This document shows positions 22,846-34,700 of a stretch of 64,000 bases of DNA, piece after piece; the stretch's first letter is position 1, and the number at the start of each line of letters is the position of its first letter. The position numbers and the translations under genes are program-made. The notes beneath the pieces were generated by a model. It was not told where the DNA came from and ran no database searches. It saw only the letters and a list, made by a program, of their open reading frames with translations. The DNA is from Takakia lepidozioides (Eukaryota; Streptophyta; Takakiopsida; Takakiales; Takakiaceae), in contig CM060733.1 in assembly GCA_030704615.1 (NCBI GenBank), forward strand, positions 27,404,001-27,468,000, read 5' to 3'.

Positions 22846-23057
22846 AAAACTCAAATTCTCAAAATACTCTTGTATGGTCAATTTTGAGATTTGGGATTCG
22901 CTTATCCCATATTTCCGTTCCCTTGCCATCAGCCATCTCCACCGTGTACTGGTATGGTGAAGGTTCCATGGGTAAGGGAATTAATATGCGAATATGGGAT
23001 AAGCGAATCCCAAATCTCAAATTGACCATACAAGAGTATTCTGAGAATTTGAGTTTT
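22846..23057. repeat. inverted repeat (fold-back) A, arms ~67 bp
   Basis: The arm at 22846-22913 is the near-exact reverse complement of 22991-23057, with one or two mismatches or indels and a ~77-bp loop. Both arms contain TTGGGATTCGCTTATCCC or its complement. Confidence 0.88.
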
Positions 23058-23269
23058 AAGATTACCAAGTTGAACATAACCATGTGTGAGCTTATTACAT
23101 TATGCATGGATCCAGTGTCAAACAATACAAGTACCTTCTCACCTTGCACCTTTTCAATCATCTTGATGAGATGTGCCCCCTCAAAATGATATCCATTGAT
23201 GGCCTCTTGCGAGAGGAAGCAGTGGTGTGCATGCGACACCGTCTTCTTCATTTGGTAAGAGGCCAGCAA
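22859..23269 (-). pseudogene. retrotransposon aspartic protease fragment
   Basis: The minus-strand frame contains VLVLFDTGSMHNVISSHMV, a retropepsin-type DTG(S) active site followed by the hydrophobic stretch usual in Ty3-type gag-pol. The frame is built partly from the fold-back arms, and nothing else of a pol gene is attached. Confidence 0.55.
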
Positions 23270-23310
23270 TGGATATCAGTTTGAGGAGGCACATCTGATC
23301 AGGATGATTG
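23152..23310. repeat. inverted repeat (fold-back) B, arms ~57 bp
   Basis: 23152-23210 pairs with 23252-23310 at roughly 90% complementarity. Each arm contains GATATCCATTG or its complement and the GGCCTCTT element. It lies directly after fold-back A, within the same retroprotease-derived sequence. Confidence 0.82.
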
Positions 23311-23899
23311 GAAAGGTGCCGAGGGTAGGTAAGCCTTGAGTGATCTTTATGGTGTGTGAGCATGGCTGTGTGGACAGCAAGAGGTCAAGAAAGATGCAGC
23401 AGCAAAGCTGGTAAGGTACATTGACCCTGCAACTAAGGCAGTCTTCAGGGGTTCTCTGAGGTTAAGAACTACAACATCACAGTTGGGCGACCAAACCTTA
23501 CCAAGTGGATTGAGGTAAGGAATCTAGTCCTCCCAAAATCATTGGTCATATGTATTGCATCCATGAACATGCAATTGATTGCTGCAGCTTTACTGTTGAT
23601 AGATAGCATAGTTGAAACAGATGCACGAAGCAGTTTTCTGCCATAACCCAACTGCTAAGACCCATCCCTATTTTCCTCCAAAGATCTAGGTGAGTCTTTG
23701 GAGTCAATCTCCCTTAGGGACTCCCTAAAATCATGGACAGGTGAGGGTGTAATGGTGCTCCCAATCGTGTCTCATCCAACCTCTTTGAAGCTGGAATGCA
23801 TGTGCAGGTCTTCTGGAAGGGCTCAACTGGCTGAGATGGGGACGAAGTCTGGTCTAGGCTGCCCATATAGATCTCCAAGGCAGAGATCCCACTTTTGTC

Positions 23900-24199
23900 T
23901 TAGATTTCAAAGACCCACCTTGCACCACCACTTAAGAGAGGCCATAAGTGCGAAGAGGGGGTGGCTCGGAGAATATGTTGCTTGACCAAAAGGCACCAAG
24001 GAGCATTCAGATTACTAAAGATCCGCGGAATCCATTTTGCGAGCAGAGCACATATATGTGTGTCTGGATCGAGGATCCCGAGGCCACCAAACCTTTTTCT
24101 TTTGAGAGATCTGCGCCCAACCGAGGAGATGAACCAGCACGAACCCAATAACACCTGATTAGTAATTAAGGCCCTCCCGATAATCGAGAGGTCTATCAT
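23900..24199 (-). pseudogene. LINE ORF2 C-terminal fragment
   Basis: The minus-strand frame reads KRKRFGGLGILDPDTHICALLAKW, then an NLNAPWCLLVKQHI segment. This is the GGLGI-AL-AKW motif found after the reverse transcriptase domain of plant LINEs. It is truncated at both ends and lies opposite to the fragment at 22376. Confidence 0.6.
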
Positions 24200-24535
24200 T
24201 TATTTATTTATGTTTTTCCCGGCATTTCGATAGATGTCGTCGATGATCATCGTGAAATCATGATCATGAAGAAATTGTCCGGGGGGGGGGGGGGGGGGGG
24301 GGACGACGGAAAAAAAAACAATAAAAAAGTGCGTCAACACACTCAATTTCTTCATGATCGACAGTGTTGTGTGGGTCCGGGTTTTCACCTTCGGTACCCG
24401 ACGGGTTGGGGGAAAAATAATAATAATAATAATTTAAAAAAATATATATTTTTTTTTTTGTCCCCCTCCCCCCTTCGCAGAGAACTGAGTGCGTCAACAT
24501 ACTCAATTTATTCATGTTCATGATTTCAGGATGAT
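24200..24535. repeat. low-complexity tandem repeat, left side of the Ty3 insertion site
   Basis: Units contain CACTCAATTTCTTCATGATC, GACAGTGTTGTG and GGTACCCG-CGGGTTGGG blocks, with a ~20-base G run near 24281, A runs and an AATAAT stretch. The same units continue after 31508, so the chromovirus inserted into this tandem array. Confidence 0.75.
24531..24535 (+). other. target site duplication ATGAT (left)
   Basis: ATGAT directly precedes the 5' LTR and recurs at 31509-31513 directly after the 3' LTR. Five bases is the usual size for Ty3/gypsy elements. Confidence 0.9.
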
Positions 24536-25261
24536 TGTCGCGGCCCTTTGCCTTGAGGGCAGGGAGGTCGGGACACAAGAGGGGCTGCCTCTGTGGTGGG
24601 GGCAGTAGCAGCGATAGGTACGGGGGCTGAAGCACCCTTGAGTGCCCAAGGCACCCAAGGAGGCGGAGGCGCTCGCTAGGTGGAGCCCCGCACACCGGGT
24701 TGCGGTGGGGGTGGCTCCACAAGGGGTGGTGGTAGCTTAGTGGGACTTAGTGGGGGTGGCACAGGACTCACCATGGGGGTGGAGACCTCGTGATGGGAGT
24801 CGTGGGGAGTCTTGGGACTCATCACGGTCCATAGGGGCCGTGGTGAGCGGGCCAAGACTCACCGCGACTCACCACCGGGAATCGAGGGTCTTCGTGGTGG
24901 TTCGCCATAAAATGGCATGGCTGGTTGTGAAACCCCCGCGGACAGCTACAGAAGTATATATAGGGAGTAGTAACCCCGAGAACGGTGCAAGCCCGTTGGT
25001 GACCAAAAACTAGTGGGTAAGCGAACGAGCCGGAAAGCGACCAAAGAGTGGGGAGCTGTTCCGGACTGCCATCTACCAAAGGGAATTCTCCTAGTCCCAA
25101 TTAGGTGGAGGGTTTTAGAGGGAAGCGAAGGGGGACCGTTATGTCTCGGTGAGCAGCCGAAGCTCCAAGTTGGCCCGGCGGCCAGGTTGGGAGTCAGGCG
25201 CGCGCATCAAAGCGAGTAACTATGACTTGAAGGGGAGTTTACCGAAGTGAGGTGCGCGACA
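24536..25261 (+). repeat. 5' LTR of the chromovirus (726 bp)
   Basis: Starts TGTCGCGGCC and ends GTGCGCGACA. A TATATATAGG TATA-like box lies at about 24955-24964, a probable promoter for the element. Confidence 0.95.
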
Positions 25262-25263
25262 CT

Positions 25264-25275
25264 TGGTATCAGAGC
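25264..25275 (+). other. primer binding site (initiator tRNA-Met type)
   Basis: TGGTATCAGAGC begins two bases after the 5' LTR and matches the 3' end complement of plant initiator tRNA-Met, the usual chromovirus primer. Confidence 0.9.
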
Positions 25276-25316
25276 TTAGAGTTCAGTACGCGATCGTCCT
25301 TGGGATTGGCCTCATC

Positions 25317-28300
25317 ATGGGGTCGGGCAAGCCGAAGCGAAAGCGGAACGGACCAAAAGATGATGATCCCGGTGAGCCCGATGGGGGCGGCGTGTCACCG
25401 AGGCGGCCGTTTGAGGAAGCGATGCATGTTTCCGAAAACGAGGCCGCCCAAGAGCGGGAGGAATCCGAGGAGTCGGAGCCCGAGGAATCCTTGAGAGCTC
25501 CGACAAACCAAGAGATGCCTCCCATGCCGGCAGCCTTTTGGGAAGGGTTGTTGGCGCAGTTTGGCGGGACGTTGAAAGACGTGTTGAAGGCGGCTAATGC
25601 CACTTCCACTAAGGCAAAGTTTAAGGTGAAGCCTAAGGAACCCGGCACCTTCGAGGGCGTCCGAAATCGGAAGGCACTCAACACCTGGCTCTTGGAGCTG
25701 GAGCAGTACTTCCGGGCGGCCAAGTTGAGTGACGAGGATCGCGTGGAAGTGGCTCCCACCTATTTGAGGGGCTATGCTCAACAATGGTGGCAAAAACGCC
25801 TTCACGACCGAGGTCCAAGTCCGGAAACCTTGAATTGGAGTGGGTTCAAGGAATTGTTGAAGAGACAATTTGTGCCCCTCAACGCGTCCTGGCTTGCCCG
25901 GGACAAGATGAGGAATTTGAAGCAAACAGATGACATTCGGGGGTATGTCCAGGCTTTCAATGTGCTGTTGCTCGAAGTCGCGGACATGGCAGAACCAGAA
26001 ATGGTCTTCAACTTTGTGGCGGGACTGGCCCCATGGGCCAGGCGGAAGTTAGAGGAGAAGCCACCCAAGACTTTGAACGAGGCAATTGAGAGGGTTGAAT
26101 GTTTCTCGGATGTCCCTAAGGGTGAAAAACAAGGCCGTACGGAGCTGAACCACAAGAAGATTCGGCGGGAAGGTGACTCCTTCCGACCGGAAAAGAAGTG
26201 GGATAGGCCACACGGCGAAAATGGCACGTGGAAATCGAAGGGAGGGCCTTCACACGTCAAGGCGGCACCCGGTGCTCCGAAAGGAAAAGCGGGTGGAGCG
26301 GCTTATGGCGGACAGAAGGCGACCTTTGATGGAGTGTGTTTCAATTGCGGGGAGCCCGGGCACATGGCCAAGAAGTGCACGAAGCCCCGGCAATTGAACA
26401 TGACTCGGGCGACCACGGAGCTGTCGGAAGATACCATCAGTCGCTTGGTGGAAGCGGTGGTCGCCAGGACTTGCAAGGTAGGCAAATTTTCTTGTGAGTT
26501 GTATCAGGAAACTGGCGCCTTACGAAAAGGGAGTCAGTTATTGTTCGTGGATGGGATAATATCCGGAACTAATGTGTCGTTGTTGGTGGACACAGGAGCG
26601 TTGCACTCCTTCATGACACCGGCAATGGCACAAAAGCTGGGACTCCCGACAAGTGACGTGGGGGCCTCTATTGAGGTGCGTTCTGCCAAAGGAGAACCAC
26701 AGTTGGCGACAAGGTTGGCGATTGATGTTCCTCTTCAACTGGGGAGTTGGGAGGGACGTGAGAACTTCACCATTTGCGAGATCGATGGAGTAGATCTCAT
26801 TTTAGGGATGACCTTTTTGAGCAAATCCGGAGCGGTCATAGATGGCCGCAAGAGAGTAGTCACGCTGCCATGTGGGAATGGTGGCGAGGTCTTACGAGTG
26901 TCGGAAACGCCGAAATCCGTGGGAGGGCGAATAAACCTTCTGTCAGCAAGGGAGTGGGCCGTGGAGGAGGCACACGAACCCCAGTTCTTGCTTTACATTA
27001 GAGAAGTGAAGGGAGAAGGCGATGGGGAGCCGAGCCCAGATTGGATCAAGGGGATTTTGGAGAAATACCAGGATGTGATGCCGGAGGATTTACCAAGCGG
27101 CTTGCCACCGCGAAGAGGAGTTGACCACAAGATTGAGGTGATACCGGGATCGGAACCGCCTGCCAAGGCGCCCTACCGGTTGAGCCACAGAGAGTTGGTC
27201 GAGCTGAAGACTCAGCTCAAGGATCTAATGTCAAAGGGGTACATCCGGCCGAGTAAGTCGCCTTACGGAGCCCCGGTGCTATTTGCAGACAAGAAGGATG
27301 GGACGCTGCGGATGTGTGTCGATTACAGGGCTCTGAATAAGGTGACTATCAAAAACCGGTACCCTTTGCCAAGGATCGACGACCTCTTCGATCGGTTGGC
27401 AGGAGCGAAGTATTTCAGCCGGATCGACTTGCGCTCCGGCTATCACCAAATTCGGGTGGCGGAAGGAGATGAGGAGAAAACCGCGTGCAGGACAAGGTAT
27501 GGTTCATATGAGTTCTTGGTGATGCCTTTTGGGCTCACCAATGCACCAGCGACATTTAGCACGCTGATGAACAGCCTTTTCCAAGAGTGGTTGGATGACT
27601 TTGTGATCGTGTACATCGACGACATCTTGGTGTACTCGAAAACAAAGGAGGAGCACCTGGAGCACCTCAAAAGGGTGTTCCAAAAATTGCGGGAAGGGAA
27701 GCTGTATGCCAAAGCTTCAAAGTGCGAATTCGGGGTCACGAAAGTGGAGTTCTTGGGGCATGTGATTACACAGGATGGGATCAAAATGGATGACAGAAAG
27801 GTGAGGGCGATCTTGGACTGGGAGCCTCCGACTTCGGTCCCGGGAGTGCGATCCTTCCTAGGACTCGCCTCCTATTACCGGAAGTATGTGAGAAATTTCG
27901 CCAAGATCGCGGGGCCGCTGTCGGACCTTCTGTGTAAATCCAAAGTCCGGGTATGGAACACATTTTGTGGCCAAGCTTTTGCTGAATTGAAGCAGCGGAT
28001 AACGGAAGCTCCAGTCTTGAAAATCCCGGAGTTCGATCGTCCGTTTGAGATTCATACAGATGCATCGAACTTCGCGATTGGAGGTGTACTTATGCAAGAT
28101 GGACGTCCAGTGGCTTACGAAAATAAGAAACTGAATGAAGTGGAGCGACGGTGGCCGACGCACGAAAAAGAGATGAAGGCGGTGGTGCATTGCCTTGAGC
28201 TCTGGCGCCACTATGTTGGTTCCAACCCAGTGAAGGTGTTCACGGACAATGTCACGGTGAAGTATTTTGCCACGCAGCCCAAGTTGTCCCCAAAACAACT

Positions 28301-29876
28301 TAGGTGGCAAGATACTTTGGCAGTATTCGATGTGGATATCCAGTACAAACCGGGACAGGACAATGTGGTGGCCGATGCTTTAAGTAGAAAGCAGCAGATC
28401 TTGTTGGTGTACAAGGGCGAGACGGCACTCCAAAGGAAGATCCGGAAGGCTTGCCGGAAGGATGAGCTGGCGAAGTCCGTGATGCAGGACTTGAGGATGG
28501 GGGTTAAATCGCAGTTCCACTTGCAAAATGGACTGCTCCGGTATAAGCAAAAGCGTCTCTACGTGCCGAAGGGAGGGATCAGGGATAGTCTCTTGAGAGA
28601 ATGCCACGATAGCCCGCTTGCGGGCCACGGCGGAGCCAAGCGCACTGCGGCACTCTTGAAGAAAGAGTATTTCTGGCCCAAACTGAGGGAGGAGGCAGAG
28701 GAGTATGTCAAGACATGCACCACATGCCAACAAAACCGGAGCGAGTACAAAAAGCAAGCGGGGCTGTTACAACCCTTGCCGATTCCAGAGGGGACTTGGG
28801 AAAGCGTCTCGATGAATTTCATGACTGCTATGCCGCTGTCAAAAGGATTCGATGCAATCATGGTGGTGGTGGATAGGTTCAGTAAAATGGGCCATTTCAT
28901 CCCCACCAAGGAGACGGCAACGGCGCAGGAGATAGGGCTACTTTACTTCGCCCATGTCTTAAAACATCATGGAGTCCCGAAGGATATTGTCTCGGATCGC
29001 GATCCAAAGTTTACGAGTAAATTTTGGAAGACACTTTGGAAGAAGATGGGGACGAGGCTGAAGATGAGCACCGCCTTCCGACCTACGACGGACGGCCAAA
29101 CGGAAAGAGTGAATTCCGTAGTGAAGCAATTCTTGCGGAATTACGTGTCGGCAGACCAATCAGACTGGATGGAACACTTAGACGCGGCAGAGTTCTGTTA
29201 TAATAACACAGAACACTCCGCAATGGGAGTTTCCCCTTTCGTATTGGTCTATGGAAAAGCACCTCTGGTGCCGACAAGTTGGGCCGCCCAGGACGTTGAG
29301 GAACCGGCAGTAGCGGCGGTACTGGAAGAACGCGAGCGTTTGAAGAAGCTCGCAAAATACAATATTGCCAAAGCTAGGAAACGGTATGAAAGGCAGGCGA
29401 ATCGGAAGCGGAGGGAAGTGAAGTTTGAGGCAGGCACAGAGGTCTGGTTGAACATCAAGAATTTCCGACTACCTCCGGAAGTGAGTCCGAAGTTCGTACC
29501 TCTGTATGCGGGACCCTTTCGCATTCGGAAGGTTATGAATGAGGATGTGTATGAATTGGAGCTGCCGGCAAACAGCAAGGTGCACCCAGTATTCCATGTC
29601 TCCCTTTTGAAGCCTTACTTCAAAGATGAAGCGCGTCCGAATCGGCATCAAATGTTGCGTCCGCCTATGCTGTTGGATCATGAAAATGAACCTGAGTACG
29701 AGGTGGAGGCAATACTTAAGTCGAGGAGGTTTAGGAACCGAGAAACGGAGCATCTCGTCAAATGGAAGGGCTATCATCATGTGGAGGCATCTTGGGTGCG
29801 TGCCTCAGAAATGGGAAACGCATCCGAGGCGGTTGCAGCTTTCGAAGGGCGACCTCAAAAGCGGAAGAAGCGTTGA
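25317..29876 (+). CDS. gag-pol polyprotein of the Ty3/gypsy chromovirus, 1,519 aa
   Basis: Start chosen at ATG 25317 (MGSGKPKRK); the open frame extends upstream only through the primer site. Order: gag, CCHC knuckle [14 protein letters not shown] (about 341-354), protease with LVDTGA (D425), reverse transcriptase with YIDD (766-769), RNase H with HTDAS (D915), integrase with an HHCC zinc region, and a chromodomain ([10 protein letters not shown] then [16 protein letters not shown], roughly 1455-1505). The integrase has D1227 and E1263, 35 residues apart, as in DD35E enzymes. The position of the first catalytic Asp, normally MDF, reads SMNFMTAMP, so N1167 replaces it. The frame is otherwise uninterrupted. 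The chromodomain places the element among chromoviruses, whose integration it usually directs to particular chromatin. The D-to-N change predicts an integrase unable to act on its own. Confidence 0.95.
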   Translation: MGSGKPKRKRNGPKDDDPGEPDGGGVSPRRPFEEAMHVSENEAAQEREESEESEPEESLRAPTNQEMPPMPAAFWEGLLAQFGGTLKDVLKAANATSTKAKFKVKPKEPGTFEGVRNRKALNTWLLELEQYFRAAKLSDEDRVEVAPTYLRGYAQQWWQKRLHDRGPSPETLNWSGFKELLKRQFVPLNASWLARDKMRNLKQTDDIRGYVQAFNVLLLEVADMAEPEMVFNFVAGLAPWARRKLEEKPPKTLNEAIERVECFSDVPKGEKQGRTELNHKKIRREGDSFRPEKKWDRPHGENGTWKSKGGPSHVKAAPGAPKGKAGGAAYGGQKATFDGVCFNCGEPGHMAKKCTKPRQLNMTRATTELSEDTISRLVEAVVARTCKVGKFSCELYQETGALRKGSQLLFVDGIISGTNVSLLVDTGALHSFMTPAMAQKLGLPTSDVGASIEVRSAKGEPQLATRLAIDVPLQLGSWEGRENFTICEIDGVDLILGMTFLSKSGAVIDGRKRVVTLPCGNGGEVLRVSETPKSVGGRINLLSAREWAVEEAHEPQFLLYIREVKGEGDGEPSPDWIKGILEKYQDVMPEDLPSGLPPRRGVDHKIEVIPGSEPPAKAPYRLSHRELVELKTQLKDLMSKGYIRPSKSPYGAPVLFADKKDGTLRMCVDYRALNKVTIKNRYPLPRIDDLFDRLAGAKYFSRIDLRSGYHQIRVAEGDEEKTACRTRYGSYEFLVMPFGLTNAPATFSTLMNSLFQEWLDDFVIVYIDDILVYSKTKEEHLEHLKRVFQKLREGKLYAKASKCEFGVTKVEFLGHVITQDGIKMDDRKVRAILDWEPPTSVPGVRSFLGLASYYRKYVRNFAKIAGPLSDLLCKSKVRVWNTFCGQAFAELKQRITEAPVLKIPEFDRPFEIHTDASNFAIGGVLMQDGRPVAYENKKLNEVERRWPTHEKEMKAVVHCLELWRHYVGSNPVKVFTDNVTVKYFATQPKLSPKQLRWQDTLAVFDVDIQYKPGQDNVVADALSRKQQILLVYKGETALQRKIRKACRKDELAKSVMQDLRMGVKSQFHLQNGLLRYKQKRLYVPKGGIRDSLLRECHDSPLAGHGGAKRTAALLKKEYFWPKLREEAEEYVKTCTTCQQNRSEYKKQAGLLQPLPIPEGTWESVSMNFMTAMPLSKGFDAIMVVVDRFSKMGHFIPTKETATAQEIGLLYFAHVLKHHGVPKDIVSDRDPKFTSKFWKTLWKKMGTRLKMSTAFRPTTDGQTERVNSVVKQFLRNYVSADQSDWMEHLDAAEFCYNNTEHSAMGVSPFVLVYGKAPLVPTSWAAQDVEEPAVAAVLEERERLKKLAKYNIAKARKRYERQANRKRREVKFEAGTEVWLNIKNFRLPPEVSPKFVPLYAGPFRIRKVMNEDVYELELPANSKVHPVFHVSLLKPYFKDEARPNRHQMLRPPMLLDHENEPEYEVEAILKSRRFRNRETEHLVKWKGYHHVEASWVRASEMGNASEAVAAFEGRPQKRKKR

Positions 29877-30781
29877 TGGGGACATCAACCTTGGAGCATG
29901 GGGGAGGAAATGCATGCTTAGCCCGGTTTAGCTAGCTCAGGAATCCGATTGCAAAAACTTGTATTGTACAAAAATTTGTTGTAAAGGAAATGGGTTCCAA
30001 ATATTGTGCGTCCTATTGTGTTTGGAATGGTGATGCATGGTGTGGTTGCTAGTGTGTAGAATGCATGCTAGCTTACAAAAGTGGGAGAGGTAAATTGGGT
30101 TAATCGTGTGTTTGCGCAGTGCCGAAATCGGGTGACTCCCATCCAAGGGGCAAGGAAACTTGCGCCTTCTTTGGGAGTTCACGTGCTAGTGCGCACCTGG
30201 CGCGTGCGCGTACTATAACTGCGCTACCGAGGGGGTTGCCTTGTAGTGCGGGCTAACGCGGAAGCTACGTGCTTCTGTTCACGTACTATAATCGTGTAGC
30301 CTCAGGACGAAGTCGTAGTGCGGCTTCGGCGTGTTCCCATACCTCAGGCCAACATTCCAAGGCGGACCCAATTGTAGTGATTGGGGCGCACGATTGGTTC
30401 AAGGTTATCTTCCTAGTCAAAGAGGGTTCCAGGTGAACCCTTGCTCAAGGTGATGCCAAAAGCGGCATCATGAGCGATCGCAAACAATGTTGTTGCAGTA
30501 AGGCGATTCGATCCTCGGGGAGGATCGTTCCTTGGCCTTGAAGTAGGCCAAGAAGAGTGCACTGGGAGGAGCTGGAGAAGCTCCACCCTTGGCCGGGACT
30601 TGGAGGAAGTCGGCCGAACTAGCTAGTGGAGAGTAGAGTCAAGTGTGGGGTTTGGTTCTTTGTCATGGGACGCCATGGTACGGAAACAAACTCCTTGATG
30701 TGGGACGCCACAACTTGGATGTTTGTTTCTACAAAATGGACAAGTCGATGAGGACATCGACTCCCTGTTGGTAGGGGTGTG
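29877..30781 (+). other. 3' untranslated internal region of the chromovirus
   Basis: No coding frame. It holds several GC-rich stretches with repeated TACTATAA motifs (about 30211 and 30284) and ends at the 3' LTR. A short purine-rich tract, GTAGGGGTG, at about 30770-30779 could be a weak polypurine tract. Confidence 0.6.
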
Positions 30782-31508
30782 TGTCGCGGCCCTTTGCCTT
30801 GAGGGCAGGGAGGTCGGGACACAAGAGGGGCTGCCTTTGTGGTGGGGGCAGTAGCAGCGATAGGTACGGGGGCTGAAACACCCTTGAGTGCCCAAGGCAC
30901 TCAAGGAGGCGGAGGCGCTCGCTAGGTGGAGCCCCGCACACCGGGTTGCGGTGGGGGTGGCTCCACAAGGGGTGGTGGTAGCTTAGTGGGACTTAGTGGG
31001 GGTGGCATAGGACTCACCATGGGGGTGGAGACCTCGTGATGGGAGTCGTGGGGAGTCTTGGGACTCATCACGGTCCATAGGGGCCGTGGTGAGCGGGCCA
31101 AGACTCACCGCGACTCACCACCGGGAATCGAGGGTCTTCGTGGTGGTTCGCCATAAAATGGCATGGCTGGTTGTGAAACCCCCGCGGACAGCTACAGAAG
31201 TATATATAGGGAGTAGTAACCCCGAGAACGGTGCAAGCCCGTTGGTGACCAAAAACTAGTGAGTAAGCGAGCGAGCCGGAAAGCGACCAAAGAGTGGGGA
31301 GCTGTTCTGGACTGCCATCTACCAAAGGGAATTCTCCTAGTCCCAATTAGGTGGAGGGTTTTAGAGGGAAGCGAAGGGGGACCGTTATATCTCGGTGAGC
31401 AGCCGAAGCTCCAAGTTGGCCCGGCGGCCAGGTTGGGAGTCAGGCGCGCGCATCAAAGTGATTTAACTATGACTTGAAGGGGAGTTTACCGAAGTGAGGT
31501 GCGCGACA
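30782..31508 (+). repeat. 3' LTR of the chromovirus (727 bp)
   Basis: Same ends as the 5' LTR and about 98-99% identical by eye. The clearest difference is at about 31460 (GTGATTTAAC against GCGAGTAAC). Confidence 0.95.
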
Positions 31509-31513
31509 ATGAT
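31509..31513 (+). other. target site duplication ATGAT (right)
   Basis: Matches 24531-24535. Confidence 0.9.
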
Positions 31514-31770
31514 CATCGACGACATCGACGACAGTGTTGTGCGGGTCCGGATTTTCACCCTGGGTACCTGACAGGTTGGGAAAAAGGGGGGGGGGGGGGG
31601 GATAAATAAATCTTGCTTTTTTTGGGTTCCCACCCCCCGCGGAGAACTGAGTGCGTCAACACACTCAATTTCTTCATGATCATGATTTCAGGATGATCAT
31701 TGACGACAGTGTTGTGCAGGTCCAGATTTTCATCCTGGGTACCCGGCGGGTTAGGGTCAGCGTTTTTCTT
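31514..31770. repeat. continuation of the tandem repeat on the right of the chromovirus
   Basis: Two further units with ACAGTGTTGTGC-GGTCC, GGTACC and CTCAATTTCTTCATGATC blocks, plus a ~17-base G run near 31587. Confidence 0.75.
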
Positions 31771-34700
31771 ATTGGCAATTTTTCGCCATTTGGCCGCCTG
31801 AAAATCCCTTTGGCGAATGAAACAAAGGGAAAAAAATGTCCAAATAAGGCAATTTTCGCCAAAAATTGGGGGTCTCAAAAAAGTCTTCGCTTGTGGACCC
31901 ACGGGGGCAGCACAAATGTAGCCATGGCGGGGCCCATACAAGATGATCTGATGGGCCAGATGAGGAGTGGGTTCAGGATTGTGGGGCCTCCTCCGTTCCC
32001 AAGGACATGCTCGTCGCCGGTCTTGCGAGAACTATACACCTCATTGCACCAATTAGCCTATGGTTTTCACATAGAATAGAAAGAGTTCCGTCCTATAGTT
32101 TTTAACTATTTATGTACTTCACCTTCTATTGCTCATCAACCTCCATTTGATTCGCAAAATATGGCAAGGGTGGAAATACATGTAGCCTACCAATTCGAGG
32201 ACAATTATCTAGAGTGGGCCACTTACACTAGCCTACACCCAATATATATAGCCACTCCTACCCCTTTTCAAAATTCCTAAAAAAAACCCTGGTTAGGGTC
32301 CGGGTTACCTATCCGGATCCGGACCCAGACTCGCCATCTAGGTCCAGAACCCATTAAACCCGCTATTCACGGGCCAGAGTTGGTATAGCCATCTTCCCTA
32401 GTTCACTAGTTGACTTTCTAGATAGTTTTACTTTCTAAATAGTTCTACTATTGTCGGTGGGTTGAAAAGCAACTCACTAGTGGGTGTGGCTGCTGCAGGA
32501 ATATACTTATAAGAACAGTGACCAGAGAAGGTTGGGGCTTGGTGAAAGTGGGATGTTTGGATCTTCTGAGCACATGGATGATGTGGGAGAGACCAGTTGT
32601 GCTGATAACAAGAATGGTTCAAATTTGCAGGCTCCTGGCCACTAAGGTGGTGACAGAGGGTTTCCTTGTTACATAGCTCATGGCCAAGCCGCTGCACCCT
32701 GGAGCCCCTAGTGATGTCAGTGTGAATTGATTATTTTTAAAGAAAATCGTTGAGAAATACAAGTGTCATTCAATATATTATATGTAACCGCCAATTGCAT
32801 ATATATCCGCCAATTTTAGGACACCTCTAACCATCCTATTCATAACCGTCTAAATTTTCAGAATTTTGTAGAATAGATAACTGGTGGATATACTAAAATA
32901 AAAAATTCATCCTTATACATAACCATGGAGTGTGTCCATCCTAAAAATATTGAAGTAACCTTAACCAGCGGATATGTAAAATTCTTATAGCCGGCCAACA
33001 CTGGCACATACCACCTCAGAAGTGGTTGTGGGTTTAATCCATCGATTGGTGTCACAAAGGTGTCCACCTTTCTAGTGGAAGACAGTAACCCTCCGGGGTG
33101 AAGAGACACCATAATTTAAGCTTCCGTTGGGTGGCGTCATATATTATTATATTATTATTAGTTGTCTCTCTCTTGTCTCACAGCTATTGTCTCAAGTTAT
33201 TTTGTTGGCTCAAGAGTAGAATCCACCTCTTTCATAGTAGTATCATGCAATGATGTGGGTCATACCGCGGAGGTCGTCGAAGTTTCTTGACGTTCAACAA
33301 GACCTCCATGTCTGCTTCAAACTTGACTTCCCTCCGATTCCGGTTTGCTTGCAACTCATAGCACGTTCTTGCTTTGGTGATGTTGGATTTTGTAGCGCAT
33401 GTGAACTTCCTCCATCACCACCATTGCCACTGGAACCTTTTTCCCATTCCCTCTAGCCTCATCTTTCGTTGCTTGTATTTGCTTTAGGCATTGTTGGCAA
33501 CTTGATAAAAAATAAATTTGTGAAAATATTTATAATCACATGATTATTTTTTCATAAATTGAAGTATAAAGATTCTTTATTTAGTTCAACTACACCACAT
33601 CATCATTTTATTTCACATCATACATGTAGAGAAACACATACCATATCATCATGTGTACATCAAGATCCACTATTGTTGATTGCTATTGGTGAAATCCAGC
33701 TGATTTTTTAATATTTATTCTAAAATCCATATTTTATATTATTCAATATTTTATTTGAGATATTTGAATAAATATGTAATCACACTGAGACAGTTCAAGA
33801 ACAGTCTTCGAGAAAAAGAGTGGAAACTTCTATGTTTATAGACTGAGTGTTCGGAATATAAAGTGGAGTGAATTGTTCTATGTTTGTGCATTTCGATTCT
33901 TCAGAATAAAGAGTGGAAAGTTCCAAATTGTAAGTAATTACAAAAAAAATCAAATAAAAAAATGCAATGTTGCAAGTTCAAATGAAAGTTGTTCAGTATA
34001 CACTGTAATAAATAGAATGTATAAAACAGTTTTTTTTTTTTCATATTTCCAAAATCGCAAGCGGGGCCACCTGGGAATTCTATCCGCCCATGTGGCGAGA
34101 ATAATGAGGTGAAAAAGTTAGAAAAAATGGCCATACTCCAGGTGGCATGTTTAACTGGCCCATGTTGGCAAAATTAGACTCCTGAAATTCATCTGCTGGT
34201 GCTTTTTGGCAAAAATCTCGGATTTTACCCCGATAATTCCTTTGTACAAGTAGCCAACCGTTTTTCAGGTCAAAATCTGACGATTTTTCGCCAGGAAAAA
34301 AAAACACTGATGTAAAGTCTAGCCTAAATTATTCAGTTTAAGAATTAAGTGTTGGGTTCACAATACAAAGAAAAAAATAATTCGTTTTTAAACAAAGATT
34401 GGAACGACTTGTGCATATCAGCAAGCACAAAAGGTTACTACAGCTTACAAAGTTGGAACTTTGTTTGTTCATGAGGTCAAAGCCTGCATGATTCAAAGAG
34501 AAGAGAGTTCAAATGAAAAAGAGTTCTAACCACTGAAGTTCAATTTGGTGAATGTAGTCAACATTTTCCATTGACAATAGATCAAGTATACGGTGAATAT
34601 CCTTATAACTCATTCTTTAAAATATGTGACGTTCATATTATTTTTCCATTGTCTAGTGTAGTGTGAAAAGAAGGGGCATAAATCCCCTTCTATGTAATTC

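Larger units (their letters stand above)
24536..31508 (+). mobile_element. complete Ty3/gypsy chromovirus LTR retrotransposon (6,973 bp)
   Basis: It has two LTRs beginning TG and ending CA, a 5-bp target duplication, a primer site two bases after the 5' LTR, one uninterrupted gag-pol frame and a C-terminal chromodomain. By eye the LTRs differ at about ten positions plus one indel, mostly C/T and G/A transitions, so the insertion is fairly recent but not brand new. It is the youngest-looking mobile element in the window. Confidence 0.95.

Noticed and set aside
24264-24722. 152-codon minus-strand frame over the poly-G tract and LTR
   Set aside because: Crosses the LTR boundary and a homopolymer run; no domain is recognisable.
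25263-25316. TTG start that would extend the chromovirus polyprotein by 18 residues
   Set aside because: The extension covers the primer binding site. The first ATG at 25317 is the natural start.
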